NCBI GenBank assembly: GCA_030737835.1
Contig: CM060849.1
Span: 13,807,216 to 13,871,215, forward strand
Length of the DNA: 64,000 nucleotides
Direction of reading: 5' to 3'
DNA from: Acorus gramineus
Lineage: Eukaryota; Streptophyta; Magnoliopsida; Acorales; Acoraceae
Shown piece after piece: positions 48,001 through 60,769 of this stretch (position 1 is the stretch's first letter; every line of letters begins with the position of its first letter). Below the pieces are notes generated by a model. It was given only the letters and a program-made list of their open reading frames with translations. It was not told where the DNA came from and made no database searches. A program made the position numbers and the translations under genes.

Positions 48001-48844
48001 TCAAACTGTGACACGTGAGAATCCAGAAAAACACTTACATTACCACCACCCATTTGAGGAACAAGAATCGTGGGTATCAGAACTGTGGTCCCAAGCATTA
48101 CGAGGTAATGCTGGAAACCAAGAATCGTCGCTTCATCTGATCACACCAGTTTACATACTTTGATCAACAACAACAACCCATAAAAGAATAACAAACAAGA
48201 TGAAAATCTAATATCCGGTGCACCCATTACATGTAAAAGATGGTTGGTTACAAGTTTTTTTTTTATTTGTATTTTGGTAAGTATTTTTCCTGGCCAAATA
48301 TTCCTCTATCAACAGAGAGTAATCAATAAGGCACCTGAAGGCCTTCTCAGTTCGATGTCTCTTCTGATCAGGAGGTCTTTAAGGAAATTTGATCTTTTTC
48401 TTCTCTCCCCCCCTAAAATTTTTGGATTGTACTTCGACTTCATTAAAGACATTGGGATATCGTTATCTATCTTTTCTTAAAAAAAAAAAAAAAAAAAAAA
48501 AAAGAAACAGAACTCCCATGATTGTTTGCTCCAGTTTTTTAAAATTTAAAGAAAACCATTGAATAAAAAACAGAATATAAAATCTCATATAAACTTCTAC
48601 AATAGACACCCCAACTCTAAATTCTTCCATCCTGAATAGATAATTCTCTGTAAAACCCAAAAATCTGTTTCGGGTCAAGAAAACTGACAAAACGATTAAT
48701 CTCCAAATGACAGCAATCAAAAGTAAGGATTTTGAATTGGCATTTGGAGTGCATACACCAACTTGGAGGACTATTGATGCAGTACTCGATCCCTGGAAAC
48801 TGGTCCCTCACTGGGTGTGGCTGAAGTCCTTCCACCTTAGTCAT
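42047..48844 (-). CDS. Nucleobase-ascorbate transporter (NAT/NCS2 family)
   Basis: Fourteen exons on the minus strand: 48844-48757, 48136-48039, 47948-47772, 47673-47573, 47452-47377, 47271-47212, 47068-46884, 45509-45413, 43640-43554, 43469-43411, 43330-43239, 43018-42941, 42526-42366 and 42265-42047. All phases agree and give 525 residues, the usual length of plant NATs. The family's QH motif is present (GFQHYLVMLG, residues 36-45), as is the NAT signature ENAGLLGLTRVG (344-355). The start MTKVEGLQPHPVRDQFPGIE and the end NLNKYFPSE match plant relatives. About a dozen or more membrane segments are expected, with proton-coupled uptake of purines and uracil-type bases likely; the exact substrate cannot be read from sequence, and ascorbate transport is not shown for plant members. 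Intron 7 uses a GC donor (ATG|GCAAGT), needed to rebuild the conserved Trp of APW; the other introns are GT-AG. Intron 8 is the longest and holds nested repeats. Confidence 0.95.
43650..43756. repeat. Short tandem duplication beside the exon 9 acceptor
   Basis: The words ATCCATA, CACACGTCATTGAA and AAATGTT.CAAACTT occur twice, about 52 bases apart, directly upstream of the acceptor for NAT exon 9 (gene strand). The acceptor itself is not duplicated. Confidence 0.7.
44221..44736. repeat. 258-bp tandem duplication containing nested 27-bp triplets
   Basis: The unit from TGTGTGATTT at 44221 recurs at 44479 nearly unchanged. Inside each unit a 27-base word (GATCATCCTGATTAGTGAGG plus TTACTTA) is present three times in tandem. 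One C/G change in the first small repeat of the second copy was noted. It lies in intron 8 of the NAT gene. Confidence 0.92.
45104..45119 (+). repeat. Homopolymer run of 16 G
   Basis: In intron 8 of the NAT gene; a C run on the gene strand. It interrupts otherwise AT-rich intron sequence. Confidence 0.85.
45619..45895. repeat. Diverged tandem duplication in NAT intron 7
   Basis: Two units about 139 bases apart share AACTTGATCATTCTTC, AATAAACATGCAGAAGTATG-like words, and are otherwise diverged. Older than the 258-bp duplication in the next intron. Confidence 0.7.
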
Positions 48845-48882
48845 TCTCTCTTCCTCTGCAATCCCTCTTGTTTGTTTGACCC

Positions 48883-48913
<31 letters not shown>

Positions 48914-48952
48914 AGCAGAGAAAGAGAGAAATATAAACGTTAGAGCTCTGTC

Positions 48953-48962
48953 AAATATATAA
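48953..48962 (-). promoter_or_regulatory. Putative TATA box of the NAT gene
   Basis: On the gene strand TTATATATTT stands about 110 bases before the start codon at 48844, and the DNA between them is a CT/GA-rich leader. Position and motif fit a core promoter; no other support. Confidence 0.45.
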
Positions 48963-49565
48963 CACAAATACAGTGCTTTTAATGGGCAATAGAGGGGGCA
49001 TTAAAAACATTGACGACTCGTGGGGTTTTTGAATATCCTCCGGAAAAGACGATAATGCCCCTAACCCAATCAGACGCAACGGTTCGGTCTCTGGTTATTG
49101 TTTGACTGAGATACCCCTGTATCGTATCCACATTTACTCAATCAACCCCTCTAACGTCAATAGTGCCCAAGAGGGCAACTACGTCAGTTAAATCTAACTG
49201 ATCAGCGCCGTTGGATTTTAGAAACTCAACGGATGGATGCGATCAGGAAAATATATATCCTTATTTAAAGGTAGCTTGAATGTGTGTGAATGAATTATAG
49301 CGAATAATTTGTTTTTATGGAAATGGAGACACAATGTCCAGTATTTAATTATTTCTGAGTTACAAATCTTTTCATTTGTGGGGTTTATTGTACTTCAAAT
49401 ATTTTTTGTTTTTTATGTTTTTGAATCAAATAAGAATATGTTGATGTCCTACTGTTGATGTTTGATCAGACGACATGTATGACGACAAAACGAGTGGACT
49501 TCTATGTTTAATAAAGCACAGATTTTGGCTGCGGTCACGTCATGACAATTTGACAAATTACATAA

Positions 49566-50055
49566 GCTGTTTGGGTATCGGAATTGGGTGAGAATAAAAG
49601 GAAATAGAGAAGAATAGACCCAAAAAATTGTTTATTCAGAAGAAATAGATCAGTATAACTATTATAGAATATGTGAGAATAAGCTAGTTATTATCTTTTA
49701 AACCGTCCCTGGAATTTTATTATTTCGTCCAATCTATTCCACTAGTATAAAATGATCTCACTGTCAAATCAATTGTCACCACCTCTTATAAATCAAGAGG
49801 CTCATAGGACAAATAATGCTTTTCACATTTTATAAATTCTTCTCCACACCATATTCACATTTATCCACAATTTATCCATGGTCAATCAAACAACAAAAAT
49901 TTCCTACAAAAATTTCTTTATTACGTTTTCAAACGAGAATAGCTAAAAATATAATCAAACAAGTTAGGAATCACTTATTCCACTGGTATACTTATCTATT
50001 CTTATAATAGTCATAAACCTTACAATAACTCATGTCTTATATCCAAATGACATGC
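49566..50055. mobile_element. MITE-like element, same family as 22.3 kb
   Basis: Interior words TTTATTACGTTTTC, ATAGTCATAAA and TTGTCACCACCTCTTATAAA match, in this or inverted direction, the elements at 22337 and 12849. Ends GCTGTTTGGGTAT and ATATCCAAATGACA are imperfect inverted repeats. Target duplication not resolved. No coding capacity. Confidence 0.55.
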
Positions 50056-52792
50056 GACTACGATCAATTATTAAAAATTTAAGAAACCTCAAAACTACAT
50101 GGCTCCACAGTTTTCTTAAATATGATGCATAAAAGATCTTTCTCACACATACACAATAAAAGTAACGTGAAAACCGGGATCAAAGACAAATAGGCGAAGA
50201 TAGCTTTCCGAACTTGATTGTAAGGTCAGCCACGGAAAGTCCCTCTGATATTAAAAAAAAAAAAAGTAACATGAAAACTAAGTAGGATAAGGAACTTTTA
50301 GAAAATCTTTTGTTAAACATCTCACGATAGATGTAACTTTGTTGTCATGGAAGTTTCTCTATCGTTTCTCGTGCTAGTTAGTTAGTTCTCTCTACCAAAC
50401 TTGACATATTTTATAGGGAGACAGACAGAACCAAGAAAAGATTGTGTTGAAAACCAGAAGAGGCAAAAAGAAAGTTGAATCAAACGGTGGCCTACAAAGC
50501 TGTTTTTTCTTTAGGTTTCTTATGGGAAACCATTCATTAGTCATGGTGGATGTACCTCTCTCAACTACCTCTCTCCGTCCTCATAATATGATAATGATGA
50601 TATGATGAATATGGAACTATTGTCTACCATGTTGTTTAATAAAAAAGGGTTGCTAGAAAAAAGAATATAAACATGTGCGGTTTGTTGTCTAATCAAAGTG
50701 TAAGGATACTTGAGAGTTGAGTTGAATTTGCAAGAAAAAAGATACACATCGATTTTAAAATCGTTCTAAAAATGTCATATACTATTTGTTTGAAGTCTTA
50801 TGTATTTTAATGAATTTTTCTTTTGTTTTAAAATGCATATAACGTTCAAATTAGCGTATATGGTTCAAAAACTATTTTTTCAAACGATTTTTGAGGTTGG
50901 GTGTATCAAAACACAGATTCCGTTTGTGTACACATCTTGGGGATGTTTGCAGTGGCCGACTCAATGAAACTCCACCTTCGAAACAAACAAAAAAATCATG
51001 TTGGCGTTTGAAAACCAGTGTTTGTGTTAAACAGCCTATTTTTTTCAGATTTTAAAATGCACTAAAACACCGCTTCGCAAAACGTGGGGTGAGCCAAACA
51101 CGCCCTCAATATGAAATGCCAAACCTCACACTATTATTAGACATTGTAAGTTAACAACTTGACTAGTTGATTTGACACTAAACGTAATGATTATAAAAAT
51201 TTTCTTATTGTATGTTCCACTGGGGACCTCAAAATTAATTCATAGTTCCTGTAACGGTGTTGAGATTAAATTGTCAATTGACAAATTAGTTTTATAAGCT
51301 CATCTATTAAGGGTTTGTTTGGAAACACATTTAAAACATAAAATTTTAAATAAAATGATTTAAATAAATTTTGATTCATGGAATGTGTATTTTTGCGTTT
51401 TTTAAAAAGCAACCTTTTGCACCAAAATTTATAAGTAATTTTTTAATTAAGCTGGCTTTCTAAAACCCGTTCGATAATACGTTTGATCTTCTGCTTAATT
51501 AAAAGCAGAATCACCCCCCTAATTGCATTACCAAAGGGGACTTAAAACATTAATAGGAAGCCATGTCGTTCCTTCTAAGGCCTTTTAAGGTTTTATAGTA
51601 CGGTAGGTAGAACATTGATGAAATAACATTAATGAGATCAGTTAGTGGGTGCGTCTGGCAACCCACTTAAGCTTTTTCTATTGTGAATGGCTGAATTGTT
51701 TTTTCATTTCTTGGATTAGAATGGCTCACTTGCCCTGACTAATGATGGATTATTACTTATTAATGCATCTCCTGGTTGTCTATTTCCAAAGTTGTTTTCT
51801 CATCTAAAGTTCATTTTTGTGGCAAGTGAGTACGGCTGCAATGATGATTATGTGGCAAAATGAGTACGGTTGCATATATCTCCTTTTGGACACTAATATA
51901 TTCAATTCATTTTTTTACCCATATGCAATTATTGCGTTACTTGTATATAAATTTGTCTAATGCAATATTTAATCTCAATATTCATGTTTATATGTCGACA
52001 TATTTCTTTAATAAAACAAATACAACTTTTTTTTAGGTTTGATCACATTCATGGCTATAAAAAAAACTTTTTAAAGCACAAATTCTAATAATCAGGCTTT
52101 GATACTAATGTAAGAAGTCATTAATCATATACATGAGTGAACATGAAAATGATGCGCAATAGATGACACACACCCAATTAAGATTTCGAGGATTGCTTGG
52201 ATTTGGATTGCACAACATTCCCTTTGCATCAAGAAAACAAACAAGTCAACAGATTGTATACATGAAACTGCAATTCAACCAGTCAGTCTCTCTCTCAAGA
52301 TCTCTCTATTTAGTTTCTTCTATATCTCCTTAGCTGGTTCACTTGATTAGATACTCTCTTGAATCCATCAGAATATTAAACCCCATGGGATAGAGAAGTT
52401 ATGATAATTGCCCCTGCAGTTGAAACTGCTAAGCAATTTCAAAAAGAGTGTGACAACATCCTGTCAATAGGCATGCTCTCATGGGTGTCCTGTCCAATCA
52501 AAATATGACCAACTGTGAAGTTTAAGATGATCTCATGCTACTGCTTTTTTCTTCTTTTTTTTCTTTTCTTTTTCCCCCTTTTTTTGGAGGCTTTGATTTA
52601 CAAGAAAAAATAGAAGTCAAATGCCAAATATTAATGTGAGTTAAAGTCATTGAAGAGAAAATGAACAGATCAATTCCATCATATCATGTGTGTAAAAGTT
52701 GTGTTGATGTAAAACATTTAATGCTTAGAAATATGAACAAAGAAACATTAATGCTTGAATGAAAGAGAAAGTTTGGTCATTTCCGAAAAAAA

Positions 52793-52798
52793 TTTATT
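52793..52798 (-). terminator. Candidate polyadenylation signal of the NDUFS4-type gene
   Basis: AATAAA on the gene strand, 84 bases after the stop codon at 52884-52882. Distance is normal for a plant gene. Confidence 0.4.
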
Positions 52799-52881
52799 GA
52801 ACATGTCAAGATAAAATTCCATAACTTGAGATATTGCATGAAAAAGGAATGTGCGTCAGGCACAGACAAAAGCAGGGGGAT

Positions 52882-55800
52882 CTACTCTTCCTCAGACTTT
52901 GGAGGTCCCTTCCACTTGAAATTGTCTGCGTAAGCCTTGACCTGCAGGAACAAATAAAGTGTGGCATTTTTAAAATAAGGCAACCTACACTCACATAAGC
53001 CTTGGGACAATCTATTAACATTTAATAGCAGGCAATTCCAGCAACAGAAAGAGATTAAAATCAGAACCAGGTAAAAAATTGAATCATTTATTGATAAAAT
53101 GAAAATCCATCACAGTGAAGGCCTTGACACCAACATTCGGAGCACGTATAGTGGCAATGGATATGTATTCCATTCTAGCAAAATCTTACTGCACTGGGGA
53201 ATCCCAACCACTGACACAGAGAATTGTAACACATTCTTTCAAGTATTTCCGTACAGCTGCATCCCCTTTGTTACATTGGCAGAAGTCATCTTTTCAAATA
53301 TTACAAATGTGTTACAAAACAATGTCTGCTAAAAAACCTATGCCTGTGCAAAACATCATAGTTTACATAAAATAAGTGTCACACAACTATATCCATGTCG
53401 TAGATAAAGAAATACCTAGTCATATTCCAGCACACTATTATGTGTTTATCTGAATCTGGGTATTATGAACTGACTGAACAACAATGAAGTTATGCCGAAC
53501 AAGTTGAATATGCCCCACATGCTGCCCAAAATATCTAAATGGAAGGCACAAAAGATGTTTATGTAGTCAACAGCAAAACCTAAGCAGCTCAATGCAAAAA
53601 AAAAAAAAAAAAAAAATTGTGCAGTAAGATCTCTGCGTGATTCAACTACTGGCTCTTAGGTACATCCTAGATTATACTTTTTTTTCTCTAAAATATGATA
53701 GGCATCCCACCCCAAATGTATTCAATAGAAGAGAATGTCCAATCCAAATCAAAGAACAAAAACAAAAACCCAGTCTAGGATGCAGTAGAGGAGATATCTA
53801 CTGACGCCCCAAAACCACAACTTTAAATAAGAACTACTCCACAATCTCAATATGTTCCCCCGAATACAAAACAGAAGAAGCACATGCACAATCTATACGC
53901 CAATCTTTAATAAAACTGAATCATCAATTCCCATATATTTCCACATATAATGTCACCCCCTAAAAATAACATCATCATGCAAAAGCCATATTGACCACAT
54001 TGCAGCCGATATCTTTGTTTTTACACTTCTATCTCCCCTCTCCCTCATCCACCTCCCCGTCGTCCACATCCCCTCCAAGGTCGTAAAGTCAACCGGCAAA
54101 CCCATTGCATTGACTAACAAAAGTCATATCTGCCTAGCCACCAACAACGTATGAACAAATGCTTTGCGGTTTTTTCTTCTTCATTACAAAAGCTACAAGA
54201 GTTAATCCTCATTAGGAACTCAACTGGCCCTATAAGACTTTGTCAGCAACCTGTTCTGATATGTTAGCCACATGATCGTCTTTACCTTAAGAGGAAATTT
54301 GAGATCCCTACAGCCTTTCAGTCACTAGGTAAAATCTGGGAATGCGTTTAGCAAGGACTGGGTAGACAACGGTGGAGGAACACCAGCACATGCTTTTACA
54401 ATCTGTATCAAAAATTGTTGACCAAGTTCTAACAGTAAATTTGGTCATCCTAGTTTTTTCAAGTAATTTCTGAAAGATAGGGATAGAACAATCAGTTTCC
54501 CTGTAATAATATCGACTGACAGAGGAACATCGGAAATATAAAGTAGGAAACCAATACTAGTGAAGATAAGATCTCATGATGCAAGAGTTTTCAGCAAGCA
54601 TGACTCAACAGATACTTTTACATAATATTTGCTTTCTACAAGAAAGATTTCAAATTCAAACAGAATAGGAATATGGAAAAATCCAGAAGACAGATAAATC
54701 AATTATTGTTAGCAGCAAAAGATTGCGGTAAGAAGAATCTTAAGAGAAGGAGCACAAACCTTTAACAGAGGGGTATGAGGCTTCTTGACCTGCATAAAAA
54801 ACTGAACAAGTTAACAAACACCACAAACACATATATAAACCAAATAACATGACAAATAAAATATATATATATATCTAAAACATAATCACCATGAAAGTTC
54901 ATTTCTCACTGAAAATTAAATATTTGGATAAAAAAAAGTTTATGGAATAGAGAAGAAGCAATCTGAAGCTTGTGTCTAAAACACTGTTATAAGCAAATCT
55001 CTCTCCCTGGACACTGCAGAATACTTGTCATTAGAGAGGAAAGGATATGGAACGTGGAAAGCATCAAGAGAACTAATGCTAATAAGTCTCTCTGACACAA
55101 CCAAAGTGGCATATAACCATATGTACTGCAAGAGACACCAATTCGGAAATACTACCTTCAAACAAAGTGTCAGAAGACGGAAGATTACTACAATGACAAG
55201 TTCTCTCTTCTCAATTCTCACTTTTATTCATATCCATCAACTTCCAACTTTTTTATTAATATCCAAACAGAGGATTACCTATAATTATGAACTGCATATC
55301 CAGTTCTAGAGAATTCCCAACACCTAAATGCATGAATTGACCACCTTAAGAAGAACATAAATCATAAAATAAGTATATAACTTTCCTGGTCTCCGGCAAA
55401 CTTTGAACAAATATGGTCATAGGAAGGGTGTATCACTCAGCTTTTTCTCTGATCAGATTGTCATAATCGTTGATCTGTTGCTACCTCCAAACCCATGGGG
55501 AACCCATAATAGAAGAGGGGGATCATTTACCCAAAATGATGGTGACCCAATCTTTAAGTAGAGAATAAAACATCATCCAAGTATTGTCCAAATATATTCT
55601 CTTTTATTGGAATACGTGATCAATGCAAGTGAGCCAAATGCTCCAACACACCCCATGCGGGACTAGCCATCGGAACTTGGTACAATTGCTACAATCGCCT
55701 TTTTACGTCTTTTGCTCTCCCCATCATTGAACAAACAATGGACCCCAAGAGCTTCACCCAACTTTTTCCCAAATTGATCCACTTAAGGAACACCCAAAGA

Positions 55801-58800
55801 ATGGATGAGTGCTCGTCTCCCCTTCCAAGCCGCAAAGATCACAAATAGTGTTGCCATCATTCGGCCATTTGACTCATTATGCTTAGTGAGGATCTTGTCA
55901 AGGGGAGCAACCACACGAAGCCTGAATCTTCAAAGGGGCTATGGATCCCCAAATAATAGCTCCGAACTGTGAATGAGGTTAGGGAGATGGTTCTTATTGA
56001 GTTGAGAATCCGGTGCAAGGGGCCAATTTCCAAACCACATAATCCTCTTCTTCCAAGTTCAATTCTACCTCTTGAAGTGCTTCAATAAGGGAGGTAAATT
56101 CCTCCACCTCAACATCGTTGAGACTACGACGTACATGTTTTGTACATTCTGCATCTTAAAATTTACATTCTACAAACTATGTACATGTTTAGTAAGATCT
56201 TAAAAGCTGGACCAATAACTATATTTGGTTTGATCATCGTCTTAAATATTATTCTTGATCATTATTCAACAATCGCACAACTGCCAAAATCTTCTGGAAT
56301 GGGACTTCTAGTGTTGCATAAATCCCTGCTCATTTTCATTTTCGTTTATCTCTGTTTTTTTTTCTAGTTGGCTGCTCTTGGGAAACCTCTCATCTCCCAT
56401 ATTTTTGTTACTTTATTTCCCTTTTAAGGATGGGCTAAGGACACCTCTCTATTTTCTTTTGGAGCATGCCATATAGTTCTTGAACAAAGCTCTGGTGGTG
56501 CACTCCCACATTTTGTCACCCCACCCCCTCTCCCAACACATAAAAAAGAAAAGAAAAGAAAAGAAAAGAAAAAGTCACATGTCAGCCCAAAATCATGTAA
56601 ACAAGCCGTCTTATAGGTTGAGTCCAATTAGAAATATCTTTCCCAATCTCCTCATCCTTCTTTATATGGAAGTAAGTGACTTGGTAACATATCTTATATT
56701 AGTTCCTGCCCATCGATATGAAAATTATATATTGGGCAAGTTTACCCTCATACTGAATGAGGCTCTGTATTCTACATTAACTAACTCTCATATTTAGCCA
56801 ACATTAACCTGCAGAGTCATATAAGAAACAGCAGACATTTTCAAATTCTTGAAGAATGGGCCAACAATCATCCCGAGTTTACATACCACACAATCCCAGC
56901 CATGTTTCTCAGCAAATTCCTTCGCAGCCTCTTCACTGTCAAAACCAAGTCCAGCATCACCCACATTAGCATATGGGTCCCCTGTGGATGTCCAGCCCAT
57001 CAACGGATTTTCCCACCTATATACAATTAAGAAAGTAACATTGTAATGTAGTATTTCATCATTCATCATGATATTAACCAGTGTGTGGTTAGATGTGAAA
57101 TAAATAAAGAAAAGGATGCGCTTTATTAGTTCATTGCATTTTTGGTGGGCAAGCGCTGAAAATCAAACTAAAACTCAATAAGAACCTAATCTCAAAAAAG
57201 AATCTGTAAAAATCTGTCTACACTTTGTGCAGACTTACAATAGAAGTGAACAATTAGCATTTAAGCAATTCTACTGGGCATTCAACCAAACAAACATTCA
57301 ACAGATTGGTCTTTCACCAAGACGTTTGAATGGGCATTGAAGAGCATAAATATCTTCGATAATCCTTTGAACATCTTTGAACAGTACATAAAGATGCTAG
57401 CAGATTGAAGTAGCATTTGAACAATTTCGAACAAAATATGGTCCACTGAAACAATGTTTTGTAAGTTTGAGCAGTTGGAACTGACACCCAAACTAATGCG
57501 ATCTACAGACAATGAATCTGTGGGTGTTCAAGCGATCGTTTGCGAGCATTCAAATGGCTTCAAACAATTTTAGATAGGTTCAAACCAAAAGTTGTTTTTA
57601 CTACCTACAAACATGAGCAAGAAAGAAACAGCAACTAAAATGAGCCAAAGCGTTGATACTGACAAAATCTTTGTGAACTCTCTAGATCTAGTAAAATATT
57701 TTATTGTTCACGTTTCACACACTTTCTATGTAGTTTCTAAGTTTTGAGAATCTCATGATCCTATTTTTACTTTCAACCTAGAGAGACCTTCCACCGCCAC
57801 CATAAAACAATTGTTGATTCTAATGCTCATGGATTTGAGTGTGGGGTCATTATTGATCTGTTTTTTTGAGAGAAAGATAGATGCTTTCTACCATGATTTC
57901 TATTCCAAAACCGAAGTTACAATGTCTGAAGTGGTGGTGAGGGGGATTAGTTTTACAAAAAAAATACAAAAAGACATGGAGGGGGGTCCCTGACATGGCT
58001 TCTGTAGTAGAGGTCACTACCGGAGCTGATCAGGTCCCGCACAACAACCAATTACATGTCGATGCATGGTTGACTACCACGCATGCACACTCCTCTCCCA
58101 GCTCACAATTAGATCTTCCAAAAGTGCCCACAGGTTTTCGAAATAAAACCTTGACCCATTGAAAATTATATCATTTCTTGTCCACCAAATCGCCCAAATT
58201 GCCGCTAGGATTAATGCCTGAAGAATGTTAGCCGAGATGCCCTTGTCTTCCTTCTTCGTTAAACCCGACTTGCTGCCCACAACTCTTCAGTGTTTTGGCA
58301 GCCAGTGCGCAAGGAAGGCATCTCTCAATCATCTACCAAAGTTGGGATATCACCGGGCATTTGCAAAGCAAATAGTTAACTGGTTCCAATTCCACCATGT
58401 AAAGCACACACATCATCGAATCATCCGGGTACCATTTTGATCTGTAGACCTTGGTGAGGATGCATTCCTGATACACAAACCACATAAACCCTTTCACTTT
58501 ATTCGAGGTTTTTGTCTTCCATCTTGCTATATTTTTGTTTCATTAGTGTATTTATGGGCCTACTCCTTCGCCACATATGAACCCTTGCTTGACTGAATTA
58601 CCCACATCTGGTTTCACATCCCATTGGATCTGTTCCACCAGCTGCCAAGAAATCTGGGCTGAGTGGAGCAGCTCCATGCACATCATGTACTGCTCAAACT
58701 CATCATTGCAGAAGTTTCAACACATTTGTATTTCCCATGTGCTGGCCGATTCCGACCAAAAGTGCACAACCATGACTTGTGTATTTGTGGTCACCCAAAA

Positions 58801-60641
58801 TAGCGAAGGGAAAAGTCTCCAAAGTGGTTGCTCGCTACACCATTTATCCTCCCAAAGCTTACCGTCAGCCCATCTCCCACTTTCCATGATTCATGTGGAT
58901 GGCTTAGAGGGGGATAAGACTCATGTGGATGACATATCATGGATTTGAGGTACAATGGCATAAAGGAACCACTCAAGTATGTACTGGTGGATTTTTGCTT
59001 GACGGTACAATATACGGGGAACCCAGAAGCAAGTGCGAAAGCTCGTGGGTTTGAGTTGGCTCATAGATGGTATTTGCATTAGGTTGCACATCTGGTTGTA
59101 AGCATGTAACTCATATTTCCCATAGTGGAGGTGGTTTTCCAGGACACGTTTTCCATATAAAAAATTGGGTTCTAACTTTATGTTCGTTAGCTTGTGAATT
59201 AAGTAGGTTAGATTGCATTTTCATAGCATGTTTTATAGTTTGAATAGATTAACTGCAAAACCTAGATCGAAACCTTTCCACAATATTTGGTTTATTATTT
59301 GTTTAGATCTATAGGCTCAAAAAAAAAGGAAAAAATCTTTTAAATCTTCAAACAAACATATTCAAGGTTACAAGGTTATCACTCATATAACACTGAGGAA
59401 CAAGGTTACAAGGTAGAGACTACTGCACGAATGGCTTATCACTCATATAGAATGAGAAGGTCACAAAGCTGCATATTTCCTTGCAAGTCTTAGAAACTCT
59501 GTGGTCATCACTAAAATTCCATCAAATTGCATGTCGCCTGCTCAACAATACATCATTGAAGAAGACCTGAAGGAATAAGGATATGATAGAGTCAAAATGA
59601 AAATTGAGCCTTTTTATTCTTGATGTGAAATTTGACTTTTTATTCTTGATGTAAGTCATGTAAAGTATCCTATATTGACTGCTGTAGAAATTCTTGTAAT
59701 TGTTTACCATCTTAATACAATTCAAATAACTTACCCACCAGAAAAATCACATAAACTTCAATTTCCAAATTTTCTATTCCAACAACAAGCAAATATGTTG
59801 AGAAGTAAGACTTATACCTTTCAAGAAATCTGCATAGCTTTTTCATAAAGCCATATCTACCCATTGATGCTATGAACATTTAGGTTTCTATTAAGACCAC
59901 CATTCATGGCATTTTACATAACAATGAATAGTCGGTTTCGCAGAAAATCACGTCTACGGGGATAGTCCGGTGACCCATAGGACACAATACAGGAATACCC
60001 ATTTAAAATAAGATCAATATCTCAATAATGGACAAGGATAACAAATGGTTGTTGGAAACATGGAATACATAAAAATCCATCAAGTAAGCCTAATAAAAAA
60101 ATTATCTGAATGGACATTACACAATTATAAAGTGAAAGGGAAAAAAAAATCACAACAGAATGCGTATAATGGAACATACTTCTGGGTCGACATGAAATTG
60201 ATCTTCCACCTCCCAAATTTGCCCGAACCTTGCTGTGATGCTGTTCGAACAGGCGAATATATAACAACCTGGAATTAAAGATCCACATAAAAGTCAAACA
60301 AAAAAAATGCACTCCGCCTACAAAAACTCAACATTTCCCGATCTTGAAAGATTATATTAAAAAAAAAAATCAATTTATTGTACTTGGGGGATTCCAGAGA
60401 CATAAAAGATGGACCAATACAAGTTTTGTGGATCTCGGAAGATCCAAAGACAGAGAGTAGAAAGACCAACCCTTCGTCGTAGGTGTTCTTGGGGGATTCC
60501 AGAGACGATCCCGATCTCTCCTGGTTTGAGCTCGACCAGAGCCGCCGCGTCGGAACTCATCAGCCTCAGCTGGGACGACATAGCCCCCCGGAGGAGCCCA
60601 ACCGTCGATGGGATGGCCCGTTGAAGGCGAGAGGACGCCAT
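52882..60641 (-). CDS. NADH:ubiquinone oxidoreductase 18 kDa subunit, NDUFS4 type (mitochondrial)
   Basis: Five exons on the minus strand: 60641-60471, 60268-60180, 57016-56887, 54789-54760 and 52941-52882. They join in frame to 159 residues. The first 30 or so residues ([15 protein letters not shown]...) are Arg/Ser-rich without acidic residues, as expected of a mitochondrial presequence. Then come [72 protein letters not shown], and the end [11 protein letters not shown], which follow the order of the family throughout. NDUFS4 is an accessory subunit in the matrix arm of complex I, needed for its assembly or stability; the Arabidopsis counterpart is known as FRO1 and its loss affects cold response. 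Exon 4 is only 30 bases. The introns are large and hold three LINE relics. Confidence 0.95.
54000..54500 (-). pseudogene. LINE ORF2 relic with zinc-binding motif (NDUFS4-type gene intron 4)
   Basis: The minus strand near 54132-54215 reads [20 protein letters not shown] followed by C, an intact CxxC...HxxxxC zinc-binding signature of plant LINE ORF2, with downstream stops and shifts. GC-richer than the intron around it. Confidence 0.7.
55500..56130 (-). pseudogene. LINE ORF2 relic (NDUFS4-type gene intron 3)
   Basis: Minus-strand reading near 55770-55860 gives [20 protein letters not shown] and then [13 protein letters not shown], again the CxxC...H...C pattern of the LINE zinc-binding region, followed by a frameshift. 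Distinct in sequence from the relics at 54.1 and 58.2 kb, so it comes from another LINE lineage or an older insertion. Confidence 0.65.
57970..59050 (-). pseudogene. LINE ORF2 3'-end relic (NDUFS4-type gene intron 2)
   Basis: The minus strand carries [20 protein letters not shown] at about 58130-58200, preceded by a shifted Cys-containing block near 58340-58420, the usual order of zinc-binding region then WAIW.RN in plant LINEs. The block is broken by several stops. It is homologous to the relic at 14.7-15.9 kb. Confidence 0.7.
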
Positions 60642-60739
60642 TGTTGCCGTTCGATTGGTGGTCTCAACGAGACTCTCCTTGTCTTTATACCGGAACTCAA
60701 CGACCCGTTGTCACTCGGTCCTCAGTCCTTGTTATATTA

Positions 60740-60759
60740 CACGTGTAGTACCATATATA
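60740..60759 (-). promoter_or_regulatory. G-box and TATA-like motif upstream of the NDUFS4-type gene
   Basis: A palindromic CACGTG (60740-60745) lies next to TATATATGG on the gene strand (751-759 past 60000), about 110 bases before the start codon. The CACGTG word is a binding site for bZIP and bHLH factors. Role inferred from position only. Confidence 0.4.
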
Positions 60760-60769
60760 TTGTTAACCC

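Larger units (their letters stand above)
48963..52881. other. Intergenic region between NAT and NDUFS4-type genes
   Basis: No gene recognised. The first few hundred bases are the NAT promoter region and are relatively mixed in composition. A MITE-like element occupies about 49566-50055. The rest is AT-rich with a few T runs and no frame with recognisable protein. Confidence 0.5.
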
